Assembly: GCA_013396635.1 (NCBI GenBank)
Contig: WBMW01001708.1
Coordinates: 115,448-179,447 of the forward strand
DNA: 64,000 nucleotides
Direction: 5' to 3'
DNA from: Penelope pileata
Taxonomy: Eukaryota > Chordata > Aves > Galliformes > Cracidae
In this document: piece after piece, positions 24,495-38,100 of the stretch
Numbering within the stretch: position 1 is the stretch's first letter
How the letters are laid out: every line of letters begins with the position of its first letter
The notes under the pieces: generated by a model
The model's input: only the letters and a program-made list of their open reading frames with translations
Told to the model about the DNA's origin: nothing
The model's database searches: none
Translations under genes and position numbers: made by a program

Positions 24495-25142
24495 ATGAGG
24501 GCATCTTCCAGCAGTGTGCCCTGGTGGCTAAGAAGGCCAATGGGATCCTAGGGTGCATTAAAAAGAGTACTGCCAGCAGGTCGAGGGAGGTGATCCTTCC
24601 CCTCTACTCTGCCCTGGTCAGGCCTCAGCTGGAGTACTGTATCCAGTTCTGGGCTCCCCTGTATAAGAAAGACAGGGACCTCCTGGAAAGAGTCCAGTGG
24701 AGGGCCACAAAGATGATAAAGGGCCTGGAGCATCTCCCCTATGAGGAGAGGCTCAGTAAGCTGGGTCTGTTCAGCCTGGAGAAAAGAAGGCTGAGAGGGG
24801 ACCTGATCCATGTTTATAAGTATCTTAGTTGCGGGAGGCAAATGGAGGTGGGGAACCTCTTTTCAGTGGTCAGTGGGGACAGGACAAGGGGCAATGGCCT
24901 TAAGCTGGAGCACAGGAAGTTCTGCACCAACATGCGGAAGAACTTCTTCACGGTGCGGGTGACGGAGCACTGGAACAGGCTGCCCAGGGAGGTTGTGGAG
25001 TCTCCTTCCCTGGAGATATTCAAGACCCGCCTGGATGCCTACCTGTGCAACCTGCAGTAGGGAACCTGCTCTGGCAGGGGAGTTGGACTCGATGATCTTT
25101 TGAGGTCCCTTCCAACCCCTGCAATTCTGTGATTCTGTGATC
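24495..25142 (+). mobile_element. CR1 LINE 3' fragment with intact ORF2 C-terminal frame
   Basis: The frame 24524-25060 (178 codons) is the carboxy end of the CR1 ORF2 reverse transcriptase: VQWRATKMIKGLEHLPYEER, LGLFSLEKRRLRGDL, NFFTVRVTEHWNRLPREVV, ending RLDAYLCNLQ. It is followed by GTTGGACTCGATGATC and the octamer tail TTCTGTGATTCTGTG. No stop codon or frameshift interrupts this part, so it is comparatively young, but it lacks the endonuclease and most of the RT domain and cannot move itself. Confidence 0.96.
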
Positions 25143-28100
25143 TTCCTGCAGGTGAGACAGGGCAGGAGGGCTGTAGATGGGGCTGGCTCTAGACTTGAGT
25201 TTTCCAGGCCGTGTCCTATGAAGCTGCTCTGCAGGTACAGGACAGGAAGATTACATCTCAGGTTGCTCTCTGCATGAACAGAACATTTGTGTTTAGAAGC
25301 CCAGGGTCACTTTCTGTAGCACAACAACACCCTGAAAAACCTTGCTGTAAAGGACAGAGCTGTCACAAGTCTTCTTCCATATGATGAGGGAACGTGCTCC
25401 TTATTGTGCTCAGCCCTCTGCTTTGCTCCTATGGCTCTGCATTGACCTTTTCTTGGGTGAAACACCTGCCCAGCTTCCTTCAGGGCTGCAGCCATCAGTA
25501 ACCAGCCCAAACTGCTCTGACAGCACTGTGCCTATCAGTGCTGGAAGCAAGCTGTCACTGCAGTGGACTGAGCTGCAGTTGTGGTTAAGAAGAAGCTGAG
25601 AAATAATGTCAATTTGGTATAATGATGTTTTGTGCCACATTCCTATCTACGAAAAAAACAGGAGATAAATCCTTCAAATAAATTATTTCTTTAATGAATT
25701 ATTCATCTTACTTTAATCTACTCAATCAATCAGAAGTCCAACAGCAGCACAGAGCATAAACAGACTTGTCTTTTTTCAGGCAGAACACAACTCCTGGTCA
25801 GTAGCAGCACCAGCACCCAACGTTTTGGGCTGTGAGACGTTTGCACAGCTGAAACAGTGGCTTTCTAAAGCACATTTCAGCCATCCTACATTGAGGACAA
25901 GGCCGTTTTTTTCTTTCTTATTCTGCATCTATGCTGTTATAATCCCAAAACATCGGTAGCTGTTGATAGATGTACAATGACCTAACACTAGCTTAACCTC
26001 TGGGGATGCGCAAGGACCATCCAGTTAAACATGCAGGTGAGAGGAGGGGTTCATCATTCCCACCTTGCAGCAAGTCTCAGATCATTCCTTGTGCTTAGGA
26101 TCACCTTGAGCGTAGGCTCTGTGCTCAGGATCACCTTGTTTTGTGAGACATCTGTATTCTTCCCCATCACGACAACCATGCACCACTTCATCATTTGCAG
26201 TGCTATTCATGTCCTGCAGTGAACTTTCTGGAGCTTGCTGAAGAGCAGAACAGTTCACGGCTGCTCTGGTTGGAAATATTTTCTGCTTTCCATTAGAGGC
26301 TGAACAAGCCATCTAATTTACTCCTATTTATGTGGCACTTTTGATATGATGAATTACCCAAACTGTCTCTCCTGCAGCTCAGCTCTGAGGCTATGCCTGC
26401 TCCCCATACCCTTCTTAGAATGTGTTCATGGAGTATTATACCTGCAAAGTGCATTTACTGTGAACATTTCTACAGGGATGCATGCTGTCCAGGCTTAGGA
26501 AGACCTTCCTTCACAGGGGAAATAAGCCACAAACCTGGGAGAACTATTTTGCCAATGTGCAAATGCAGAAATGCTGCATGCTCCTGGCAGAGCACTGCTG
26601 ATGCGGCTGCAGAGAGGTGTGATCGCAGGCTGCCAGCTGCCAGCAGGGACTGCCATGAAGATGTGGCCAGGTTTTATTTTTGGTGTTATACCTGGCAGCA
26701 TCCGTGCAGCTGCAGCAGCACAAGTCTGGAGGCAGCTGCTGCCTGCTCAGCCTCCTCCCCACAGAGCCCAGAGGCATGCTGTGATTTTGCTCTTTACCTC
26801 GGAATTGGTTCGGGTATTGCAGCCATTTAGGACAACAACGCTGGAGGTCCTCAGAGATGTCCTGATTGTGCCCAAGCTCCCCACATCTGACTCATTTTTG
26901 GCTAAGTCAAGGGTCACGGGCAGCTAACGGGCTCTCCTGAGCACTGCCATGGGTGTGGTGCTCATTGGGAAGCTCATGAAGCATCAGTGGAGGATGGCAC
27001 TCTGGGAGGGTTATTGGCTTGTTTTAATGGGGGCACTACCATTCTGCAGCTACAAATTGCACAAGGGCAAACCGAAAAGGAAAGCAGCCAGGAGGAAGGA
27101 CTGGTTGGACGTGAAGCATGGAGGTGTGCATTTCTGCCTCTGTGATCATCAAAAACCCTATTGATGGTGGATGGCAGTGAATCAGCTCAATGCAGTCAAT
27201 GCCCATGAGCCGGGGCTGGAGAGCTGCCAGTGGAGCTCATGGGCTTGAGGCACAGACAGCACTCAGAGCCCAGCTTGGACATTGTCTTATGACCACTGCA
27301 AAAAACACGAGGAATATGGGATGGAGCTGTGCCACAGATCACCACCGTGCAGCTCAGTAGACATTTTCCAACTCCCTCAGCGCTGGAAGCATGGGTAACT
27401 TGGAAAAAATTGTATTTCCATTTGAACTAGTTATTTCATTTGTAATTGCGCTGTAGCAAAATCTTTGTCATGAAACAAAAGAAAGCCTTCTTTACTTGTA
27501 AGAGATGGAGCTAGCTTCTCCCCTCTTTCACTAGTACAAATCAATAGTTGCCATATTAAAGGCAGTGAATTCACACCACACCAAATCAATGCAAAGCAGC
27601 CAGCAATCAAATCCGTGCCTTCGAGTAACAGGTTGCATTTTGCCTCTCCTCCTGTTGTAGATACCAGCCCATACTAAAGGTATGCTTTCCCCTGCTACAA
27701 AGCACACTCAGGTATTTGTGATTTGCTTCTCACAACTGAAACATATTAACTCTTTAGATTCTCAAATACACCATTTCAAGCTGTACCTGAAAATCAGAAT
27801 TTGAGATCTTACAGGTTATCTTGAACTTGGGTTTTTTTTTTTTTTTTTGTTGCTTACCATGCCAAATAAAATGGCAAAACAAGATGTGGTTCTCCCCAGT
27901 AAATATAGAAAAAAGTCATTCTTTGGTACATGATATGCTTGCAGCAACATAAACAAAGCCACGGCCTCCCATTATTGTTCTCAAACATTCCTAAAAAAAA
28001 GTCAACTTTTATGTGAACAGCTTTCCTCTATCTGGAAACTAGGTGAAAGGAAAGGGAGATAGACCTCAAAGTGCAGCAGTGAAAAAAGTGGGGAGAAACA

Positions 28101-28382
28101 TATTGTCCCTGGAGCATGTGTTGTTAGAGTTGTGCAGAAATGCCCTGCAGCTTTGGGGCCCCATTTTTCTCCTGCTGAAGCCAATTGGGATTCAGCCACT
28201 GCCTCCAGCAGCTTCCTTTGGTGGCTCAGCACAGCTGGTGCTTCCAGAGCATCCTTTCTCATGGCTGCTTTCTTGTCTCTGCTCATAACAAGCACAATTC
28301 AGCTGTGATAGTACCCAGGCGCTGTACTATTACCTAAAAATCACACAGTCTACAGCATGCAAGGGAAGTAGTATGTAGGCAC
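25143..28382. other. Intergenic, no gene recognised
   Basis: No coding evidence; frames of up to 145 codons (26393-26830) are Cys/Ala-rich without motif. An imperfect local duplication lies at about 26090-26137 (two AGGATCACCTTG copies). A 17-base T run lies at 27832-27848. Otherwise nothing recognised. Confidence 0.5.
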
Positions 28383-28490
28383 TCAAGGAACCACAGACTG
28401 GTTGAGGTTGGAGGGGACCTCTGGATGGTGATCTGGCCTCCAGCAAGCCCACCTTGAACACTTTGCCCAAGGAATGAGGTCCAGCAGAGC
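28383..28490 (-). mobile_element. Diverged CR1 LINE 3' fragment
   Basis: The words ACAGACTGGTTGAGGTTGG and AGGGGACCTCTGGATGG correspond to the antisense CR1 3' end. The octamer tail is nearly lost (CTCAAGGAACCACAG). Short and old. Confidence 0.62.
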
Positions 28491-31400
28491 AGCAGGAAAC
28501 AAAAAAAAATCAGACATATTTTTCATCTGGAGTTTAAGGCTATAAAATCTGATGGTTTCTGGTCCTGACACACAGAGGAATATCCTTCCAGTTCTGTGGT
28601 TATACTGAGAAGGAAATGAATACATTTTATCATTTGTACTCAGATGCTGTTTTCATGCCAACATTGGCTGCTCTGAGGCCTCCTGGGGAAGCACAGCCTG
28701 GGCAGGACTTTGCTGGGATGCAGCTCTGCATGTGGCATGATCTAAGTGGAACATTACCTTGGGAGGATGCAACGGGTGAGGAGGGATGGGGAGAGGAGGA
28801 AAATCAGGATAGGGATAGGGAGAGCAGTGAGCGACTCTTTCAGCTTCATATTCCCTGGCTAGTCCAACTCACTGAGTAAAATGAAACCTTTAAGTGAAAG
28901 ACAGCTCTCTGCACGCCTGCCTGGCTGCGAAAAGGGCTCCATTTTGTGAAGAGGAATGAGCCGCGTGCATGTATCTGAAAATTCCAATCCACATTGTGCA
29001 TTATGGGCTAAATGACAGATCTGAGAGCTGGGAGAGCAGCTAGAGCTCCCAAAGAGACATGCATCTCTGAGCGTGTATGTGATTCAAATTTATAAGCTGC
29101 TGTACAGCATAATCTCTACAGATGCATTACTACGTATTGCGTTTTTGAAACCGATTTTGTACTTGGAGCACATCCAGCTGTGCCCATAGTGGAAGGAGAC
29201 CAGCGAAGGAATCAGATGAAGCAGCTTCTTTGGGCAAACAGGACTCTGAGAACTGCATATTTATTGCAGTGAGATGCCCTAAAGACACCAACTGCACACA
29301 CACACATATGATGGAGAACACTCGGATCTACACCCTGAGGATGGAGCTCTCTGAACCTCCTATTTAAGCAAGCCAGCTTCTCCATTGCATGGGTTTTGTT
29401 CAGTTTATTTTTCAGTCAGAAGTGTCTTTACAGTTCCTACTTCTGACTAGAAAGAAAAGTGAGGGTACACGGGTAACCCTGTAACACCTCACGCCCCTGG
29501 GGTCTCTTCAGCATATATCTGATTCTGTAGCCTGAAAGACTTGGATGTGGGGGAAGTTCATGCTGCGGTGAGATCATTAATCAAATATTTGGACCCAACA
29601 TGGGCTAGAGCTGAGCCTCTCAGCTGTCAGGTTCTCCTCTCATCCCAGTGAAGCAGTTTTGTCACCATCTGTGAAAGAGCAAAACCCTCTCATGCAGCAG
29701 AACTGAGTTGCTCCAGAGAGCTGCTGCCAGGGACTTCAGCATCCAGTAAACCAAGGGAAAAGAAGAGTTAGAGAGTAGAGATATTGAAAAGGATAATGCT
29801 GACTTCTGCCTCATCTTTCCGGAGAGCTGCAGGTGCAGACCTAAAGCCCAGCACTTTGGTCTTCTGATGTAATTTCAAAGGGCCAGCAGCATACAGAAGC
29901 CCTGTGCCAGGGTGCACACCAGGTGCATCCCATGGGGATGTCTGCGAGCTGCAGGTAAGTGGTCAGAGGATGCAGGAACTGAAAGCAGGGATGCTGCTCA
30001 GTGCAGGAGCCTCTTTAGGGGGTAAATGCTGGGTAATTCATGTCGCTTTTGCACTTCAGCCATGTTTAGTTCTCAAAGGCATTGCATGTCTTTCATCTCT
30101 GCATTTTTAATAAAGAGTAAATGGAAAAAACCCTTTCCATCTCTGTCATTTTTATCTCCATTAGATGTGTTACCTGATTACTTAATCCACATTCTCTGAT
30201 TCATTTACTGTTATTTTCCCCCTGTTAGTCTAAAATCATTCAGTGACAAGCCAGAAGATGAGCCCTAATCTCCTCTTAAAGTCCAGGAGGCTTAGTGCTC
30301 TGTAGTGCATATGAGATGGAAGGAAATGCCCTTGTCATCTCTGTGTTTGAGTGAGCAACGGGCTCCTGCTTGCTCAGGTGGTGATTTTCCACTGGTGCGA
30401 TGGCCTCCAGCATTTCCATTCCCACTTTCCTTGCTGCTCATGGCCTTAGCATCAGCTCACCCCTGTTGATGCAGTGACTGATGGCATGGCCACACTGTGG
30501 CCCAGGCAGCTCCATGGGGGTTTCTCCCATCTCAGGCACCATGAAGCTGCCTTGGGATTCATTGTGCAGCAGGAAGAACCAGCACTCCTGGCTGAAGCGG
30601 TTGGAAATTGCAATTTAAGGTCTGATTTTCACCAGCAGGATGATCCCTCCACCCAGCTCCAGCCCCGTGGCCATGGGCATCACCTCTTCTCCTGGGTGTT
30701 TCTGTGCTGCTCAGGTGGTGCAGGGGGAGGGACTGGTGCACAGGCAGTCTCCAGTCCTGGATTTGTGGCTGGGCATCAGCTGTGTGAGTGGCTGCGGTAG
30801 CTGAGCACACTGATTGCATGTCTGAAGGGGAAAATCCAAAGCCATGAATCTCACACTTCTCATTTTGCTTCTTGTTCTACAAACAAAAAAGCCATGAGGT
30901 GGGAGAGGAACTAATCTGATTGCAAAAGTTGTTTCCCCTGATGGAAAAATTATGCAATAAAACATGCCTACAAATTCATCTAAATCACAACTCCTTCCCT
31001 TGGTCCTCTCGACGTGTTTATTTCTTATTCATCACTTCTCCAGAATCGCTTCTGTGTTTGCTTGTCAGTCCTTCCACCCACCTCTAAACCACCTGTCCTG
31101 CCTGTGATGAATTTCCTTTCATCTTTTTCTTTTTAGATTGAGCCTCATAGGACGTGGGACATAGAAAACCTTCTCCTCTTCCCAGTGAGAAACTCCTATT
31201 CCTCTCACCCCTTGGGCTACCTGCAGCAGGATGCTGCAGTTATAAAAAAACACAGCTTGAAATGTATACAGAGGAGGATTTCCTTGAAGATATTTAGTGA
31301 TTCACAGAAGCATTCACTGAGCCCATCACATAAACTCCTCTGTAATTATTTTCTCACAATTAAACACTTTTAAAAATATAGAAAAGGTAGATAATCGCTA

Positions 31401-32225
31401 AAAGTAAAAGCATTTCTGGGAAGACCTGAATGTTCCACATAAAGGGTGGAAGTACCGTATCAGAAGAATTTCTGCTTCTGCAGTTTCTTTATTCTTTGAG
31501 TTCTTAGTCAGAATATTTCCAATTTCAAAGTGCAGCAGTGAGTGAAAGGTTGTTTCCCATCTGTTCTTGGCTTCATGGTCTCTGCCTCATGAGATTGTTT
31601 CCAGAAGTGCATTAGTTCTACATTCTCACAGAGCAAGTGCAGGTATTGTCTGCTGAAGCACTCACTGCACAGCCCCAGGACACTCACGAACACGATGCCT
31701 CTTCTGTTTTCTTTATGCAGTGAAGACATCCACCAAATGGATCCCTGGCACTGCTAGGCAATAGTTATCAGGCAGAAGCATCAGCTACTGGATGAACCAG
31801 CTGTTGGAACAGCTGATAAAAACTGCAATGCAAAACCTAATCCTGCATCCAAAGTCAGGTGAACACTATCAGGCACGATTATCTACAGCAGCCATTAGAA
31901 GTCAGCACAAAATTAGTAGCAGGAGTTGGTTTTTGAGCAAAGACCTTCTACTCTTCCATATTTGGAGCAACACATGGGCTAGGATTAAGAGAATGATGCA
32001 CAGATAACTGGGGCTCTTTTCTCCACCTTTTTTTTTCTTTTGGACTTATGTCATGGGTATTGATCTGGTACCATCTGCATCATTAGTAGTTAAATTCAGA
32101 AGGGGATCAAAGGACTGACTCTGCAGTGAGGTTCCTCATTTCCTTCTGTTTAGAACTCTAAGGGTTTTCACAGCTTTTTCCTGGTGCATATCCGGTGGAT
32201 GGATAAATATAATGGCACACTCAGG
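28491..32225. other. Intergenic, no gene recognised
   Basis: No gene or confident repeat seen. Short (CA)n at about 29293-29305. A G/A-rich patch at 28780-28830. Frames of up to 108 codons, none with family features. Confidence 0.5.
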
Positions 32226-32335
32226 TCATAGAATCATAGAATGGCTTAGGTTGGATGGGACTTAAAGCCCAACCTGTTCCAGCCCACTGCCATGGGCAGG
32301 GTTGTCACCCACCAGATGAGGCTGCCCATGGTCAT
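32226..32335 (-). mobile_element. CR1 LINE 3' end fragment
   Basis: Antisense octamer tail TCATAGAATCATAGAATGG, then TTAGGTTGGATGGGACTT and CACTGCCATGGGCAGG, the usual antisense CR1 3' region. About 110 bases, strongly truncated. Confidence 0.88.
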
Positions 32336-33644
32336 ATTGGCTTTGCACTCAGTTGCAGTGGGATGGTTGATAGAGCCAAGCTTCTAATATTAAATCACAT
32401 CTTATGTCCTGCAGCTCCATCATAAAAACTTTAGGGTCTCTCACTTCCTTTTGCTAATGAACAAAGAGACTTCTTAGTTTGGAAGGCTCTTTTTTAAAAA
32501 GAAAATACATTTTTTATGTCTTTTACTGCTGTGATATCCTTTTGCCAGGTGCTTGGGTCAGCAAGACCAAGTGACTCAGTGCTGTGCGGGAGGGGCAGGG
32601 CAGGCAATGCCCTCAGGACACTGGCAGCCTGCAAAGCCTCGTGCTGCTGAGCAGGGCTCTGCTCTGGGTACAGCTGCACAGAGTTCTGTAAAACATCTGC
32701 ACAAAATCTCCCTTCTGCTGTGTGGAAGCAGGGGGCAGAAGGATCAGAGTTTTGCAGGATGCTGAGAGATGCACATGCAAATGTTGGGTTCACCTTGTGC
32801 TGCACTTTGCAGACTGGATGCATTTTTACGGCTTGCTTAGGTTATGGGGGTTATATTTGCCCATGTAGCACGAGCCAGCACAGCATAGACCCATGGTTCA
32901 GTGAACAGCATGGGGTGTTCTTCGTGAACTGGAACTCTCATGCTATTCCCACTCGCATTCTATGTGCTGGTAGAACAGCGGGTGTTGATTAATAGGAGAA
33001 TTAAGTACTAATGACTTCCAAGGCATGTGCAGCTTTTTCACTGACAATTCCCAGCCTGTCCCTCCGACCTGCACAGGCCAGGATCTCTCTGCCCAGGACT
33101 GGGGTCTGCTACGTGTGCTTGGCTGAGTGCTCACAGCTCTGCAGGAGAGGAAATCAGGGTCTGCCAATGTGCAGCAGGAGCCCTTCAACACAAATGCAAA
33201 TGTGCTGTGTGTTTCCCAAAACTTTTGTTCATGCTTCCTAAAATGTAAATAAAGATAGAAATAGAGGCATTTTGTTTTGCAAAATTTGAAACTTATTCTG
33301 TTCTCTATGCAGGAAGCCTCAGGGTCATAGAGACTTTTCTTCTTTAGCTCAAGGTGAGCAGCACTTAGCAGCACCAGAAACATAAACTTTTGTGGCTACA
33401 GCAGTCAAAGTTGTCACTGCTCATTTCCTGCTTTCTTCAGCAGGAAACAAAAATACTGCTTTTTCAACTCATGGTTTTGGCATTTAATTACCACTTCTCC
33501 CCAGACCTGAGAGCTTTTGGACCTGGTGAGTCTTTTTCTACATTTTTTTTTCCCTGTCGTGTGCTTTGGAGCTGTAATTCAGGCAACTGCTTCAGCCCTG
33601 GGAGTTGTTTTACCAGCTGACTTCGCATGGCATTTACTGTGCTG
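32336..33644. other. Intergenic, no gene recognised
   Basis: Nothing recognised; frames of up to 146 codons (33383-32943, minus) without domain features. Confidence 0.5.
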
Positions 33645-33718
33645 CACTGAGTGGTGATGATGGTTGGACTGGATGAACTTAGGGGTCTTTTCCAGCCTTA
33701 ATGATTCTATGATTCTGA
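33645..33718 (+). mobile_element. CR1 LINE 3' tail fragment
   Basis: GATGGTTGGACTGGATG, GGGGTCTTTTCCAGCC and the tail TTAATGATTCTATGATTC. Only the last 75 or so bases of a CR1 remain. Confidence 0.85.
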
Positions 33719-35005
33719 TACTGGAGATGCATCCTTTCTTTGGGTGATGCAGCAACAAAGGATTTGCATTTTATGGGAAATGGTTATGTGTCGCAGCTCA
33801 TCTTTAGATTGTATATTCATTGGGAAACCAATAACCTTGTACTCCAGCAGTGGTGGATGTCCTCCCTTGCAGAATGGAGCTCTTCTAGGGATCTTCTCAC
33901 ACCTAAAATGTCACGTGTCTCTTCTTGACTTGCTCACCACCCATGGCAGCAGTGCTCTCTTGCAACGTTTAGCTCTTTGTGGTGTTAGTGGCAGGGGTTT
34001 CTCCAAGGCATTATATCCATGCAGATAGTGTATCATTGCAATATGCTTTTCCTTTTACTAGAACATATTGGAAGGAGTTTCAGTGGTTATAAAAAAACAT
34101 CCATCTTGATGAAATTTGTATTAATAGCTGCATATATTTCAGCTGAATGAATTTCCTGCACAACTGAACACATTGTGTACTTTCTGACAGAGCTACAAAA
34201 TGTTTGGCTCTCAGTAAACACCTCTCTAAAAAAGATGCAGTATTCAGTGTTTGTTTAAGGAGACCACAGCCAGCATCCAGATCTGCCCTTTTTCTGCATA
34301 ACACTCAGAGCCTGGAGCAACGGGAGCGTACAATTGACTTCTCTCTCCCTTCTGGAAAAAACTCACCTTGATAGACGTAAAGGAAAGCTTCACAGGCCTA
34401 AATGCGGACTAAAATTGAAAAATATGAACTAGCTGTGAATAAAGTTGATAAAAATTTCTTGTCATGTACTTGCTGCTGTTTTATAAAATGCCGTACATGT
34501 GTACAACACAGCAGTGGGCTAAGTGTCCCATCATGAACTATGTGCCAAACAAAAGATGGTCCTTGACTGAAAATGTTTATGTGCTGGTTTTGATTTTAAA
34601 TCTCATTATTTTTAAATCAGTACTATGATTTTTGACTACTTGAGGTAGTTATGGATGGCAATATTTGTATCTGCAGGGGAACCCAGAAGTGTTAACGCAG
34701 CTCCTTCCTGCGGCATCCCCTAAACATGTACGTACCTGTGTGGTGGAAGGACACCAACTTCTCACACCAGAGATGATGCTGGCACCTGCAAGTCATGATG
34801 TTGGTACTCCGTGACCCCATGCTGAGCTCTGCCATGACAACAGCCCAGACACCAGTTAGTGAGCAGCTTTGTATGCACATTTGGTGTTCTAGCTCATTGG
34901 ATGCAGTGAGGATTTGAAGGAAGAATCATTTAAAATTGAATAAAAACACTGAGAAATGTCTAGAGATAGGAAAGAATGTGATAGGAAAGAGTTTCCTGAA
35001 TTTAG
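33719..35005. other. Intergenic, no gene recognised
   Basis: No gene or repeat family seen; AT-rich unique-looking DNA. Confidence 0.5.
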
Positions 35006-35080
35006 AACGGAACAGAACAGCACTAGAATAGAATAGAATAGAATAGAATAGAATAGAATAGAATAGAATAGAATAGAATA
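35006..35080. repeat. (GAATA)n pentamer microsatellite
   Basis: Eleven perfect GAATA units at 35026-35080, preceded by degenerate pentamers (GAACG, GAACA, GAACA) at 35006-35020. It abuts the antisense 3' end of a CR1 fragment, where the octamer TAGAATCA would normally sit, so it probably grew from that tail. Confidence 0.95.
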
Positions 35081-35140
35081 GTTGGGACCTACAAAGATCA
35101 TCTAGTCCAACTGCCTGACCACCTCAGGGCTGATCAAAAC
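35081..35140 (-). mobile_element. CR1 LINE 3' fragment next to pentamer array
   Basis: GTTGGGACCTACAAAGATC and ATCTAGTCCAACTGCCTG are the antisense CR1 3' end; continued homology fades by about 35140. Confidence 0.85.
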
Positions 35141-38100
35141 TTAAAGCATGTTATTATTAATTTATTCCAATTTCTGCGATGAAGTAAGAATTAAATATAA
35201 CATTTAAAACTGAAAAATAGAAAGTGACATTTCAAACATGGCAAAACTGAGCATTTTTGCTCTTTTGGTTAAAAAAAAATAGTTTTGTGGGAGTTTTGCC
35301 CAATCAATTCACTCTCCAGCTTCATTCATTGATCACCAACTGCTGTCACTCCCCAGCCCTGAGCTTCCCAAGAAATATTTATGAGTTCAGCATATGGTTG
35401 CAGTTGCACTGCATTAAAAGGCCAGTCAAACCCTCTAGCTCTTTCCTCCCGAAATTTCTTCTCTCTCTTGACTGACCAAACCCTGCATCCCTCATTGCTG
35501 CAGTCTGTGTAGGTCGAGATGTTTTCCATCCCAAAACAGAGAGGAAGAAAATCCTTTAAAAACAGCCTGTGCACACAGAGCACATCTTGGGGACAGCCAC
35601 TGCGAGCAGGGGCTGCCCTATGCCCATCCCCCTGCAGCTGGGAGGGGATGGGATCTTCTTCATCACACGTGTATGGCAGGTCAACTTCTTCTGCAAGAAT
35701 TGATGCTAATGAGGGTAACGTTTGGGGAAAAAGAAAAACTAATCTGTTCTACTTTTCACAACTTCAGGTGGGGAAGGTTGCTCTGTGGAGGGTAGGAAAC
35801 TAAACTTTTTGTCCTTTGACCTTCAGTTTTGGGGCTTTCTGCTGGTGGTGAGATTCAACAAGTAGCCACGGCAAAAATAAAGCAATCAGGACTAGCTTAA
35901 GTACTATTATTTTTTAATCAGACATTGTCTTGCAAGACTGTCTAATAGCAAAGGAACTGCCATGAGAAGTTAGTGCTGCTGCAGCTATTATTTAAGTTAT
36001 ACAACAAAATAACATGACTTCCCCCTAAATAAGTCCCTTTCCCATTTCTGCTCATGCAATTCCTGTTTTTCCCCTGTCACAGAATAGCTGAAGAGGTTCT
36101 GTGCAGGAAGGCTGCCACATACAGAAATAAGCCCGGGGGGGTTGCTATAGGGATGGACGAAGGTTGGCTTCTTGGTGGAGGAACGTCAAGGTCTCTGGCT
36201 GTGCCCTGAGTCCTCACCTGCTCAGGGGGACTTTTTCTAAGATGGAATGAACCTTAGTGGGATGAGAGGTTTAATCAGCACCTTTAATGTGAGGCAATGT
36301 TACAGACGATTAAGCAGGAGCTTGTACTCATAAAAGCAAATGTGAAATTACTCTGGAGTGCCAGCAGTTTGGGAGGAGATTTGCAGAGCACGATGTTGGA
36401 AGGAGCATGAGTGGGTGACAATAAGCAATGCAGGTGGCAAAGAAAGATTTAATGTGCCCTGCAACCCCACAGGCATTGACATTAGGGTTTGAGGCCAAGT
36501 GCTGGCTGAAGGGGAAGCAATGAAATTCTTTGTGGCTGCTGATTTGCTTCGATGCTCAGCAAAGAAGTGAGCTGGATATCCCTGTGCAGAGCCACAGTGA
36601 CAGCAGGGATGGATGGCTGTGCCACTCCTGCCTTGCAGCTGGAAAACCCTGCAGGACCCCTAATTTATGTACTGCTAAAACAAAAAGAGGGGATGGGCAG
36701 CAGAGGTTGCCAGCTTTTTTTAAGGAGAATTGTGAGCTAGACAGGGCAGAGCAAGAAATGGAAGAGGTCACATAGCTGGGTGTGGAACAAGGATTTAAAC
36801 CCAGAAACTGTGCCAAAGGAGATAAAAACAGATCTCTGTCAAGAGATGTCAGTTTTCCTGCAAACATGGAGCATCTCTCTGTGAACAGCAACTGCTGAAC
36901 ATCTGCATGCATTGGAGCCCATCTGCAAATTTCCTGTCTTGGAACAGTGAACCAGCTCGAAAGAATGACCCACAGTCTGCTAGAAAAAAATTCCCATGAA
37001 ATAGGGGAAAGCAGAGAAATATTGGCTGACCTGGAATTCTCTGACACATGTGAAAGGCAGCACAGAAGATGAAAATCCGTCATCAGAAAGGACTCTTTGT
37101 GAGCCAGAGCCATGGCAATGCAGTGGGGATGTTGTAAGTGCTACAGAGGTACAGAGATACATTCACAGCAGTTCTGAGGAGTTGGAGAAGACTTTGTGTC
37201 TGAAAGAACACAACTTTGGGTCAGAAAGGACCTCTGGCAATCAGACTTTAAAAGTCAGATTTCCTACAACTTCTCCCCACCCCCATTCAGGCAACACATG
37301 ATCTCACAGTTTGTCAGAAACAGAGCAAGAGGAGCTTCTTTCCATTTTCTTTACTCTGACTTTCTTTCGAAAGCAAGGGGCTGGTAGAGCAGGAGCTCCC
37401 TGTACAGCTGGGTTTAATATGCATGAGGACAAAAGTGATCCTCAGCTGGCTCATGACATTACTGAGTGCTTAGAAAAAGTCATAAATTCCATCTGCAATG
37501 CCAGGGAAATTAGCGATTATGGAAAAAAATTAGGAAGGCAGTTCAGTTAACTGCAGGCACAGTGTAAAAATTGGCGAGAGAAAAGGCTACTGTAAATGTA
37601 AGACTACCACGGATAAATTAGTTTAAATTAAAGTTAGTCCTTCAGACTGAGAAACAGGGACAATAAACTGAAGAAGCTAACGTTGGAGGTTGAAACACCG
37701 CCTCTCCGTGTCTGGTTTCCACCTGGGCAGCTTAACAGGAATTTGGAAGGAAAATCTTCCTTTCGTTATCAGATCTTTGAGGGCCTGGACCAGATCGGTT
37801 CTGAGATCAGTCATGGACAGAACTGAGGTGCCACCACCTCCACGTGTCCATGGGTGGGTTGAGGGGATGGGCCACCAACACAAAGGTGGCCAGTGGGCAA
37901 GATCATAGATCAAGGATCCTCAGTAGGTGGTCCAACACGCATTTCCATCTGGAACTGGGAGATGCTCTCCTACCCCAACACAAATACCACTTTGTTCAGT
38001 ACAAGTTCTACCACAATGGTTCAGCCAAAAAACGATACTGGGAAGAAACAGAAGGCAACAAACAAAATTAAGTCACTTTTACGACTCTTATCCACTGACA

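Noticed and set aside
24524..25060. 178-codon intact frame as a possible host gene
   Set aside because: It is the carboxy end of the CR1 LINE ORF2, followed by the CR1 3' octamer tail.
36556..37113. 185-codon minus-strand open frame
   Set aside because: No recognisable features, overlapped by equally open frames in other phases.
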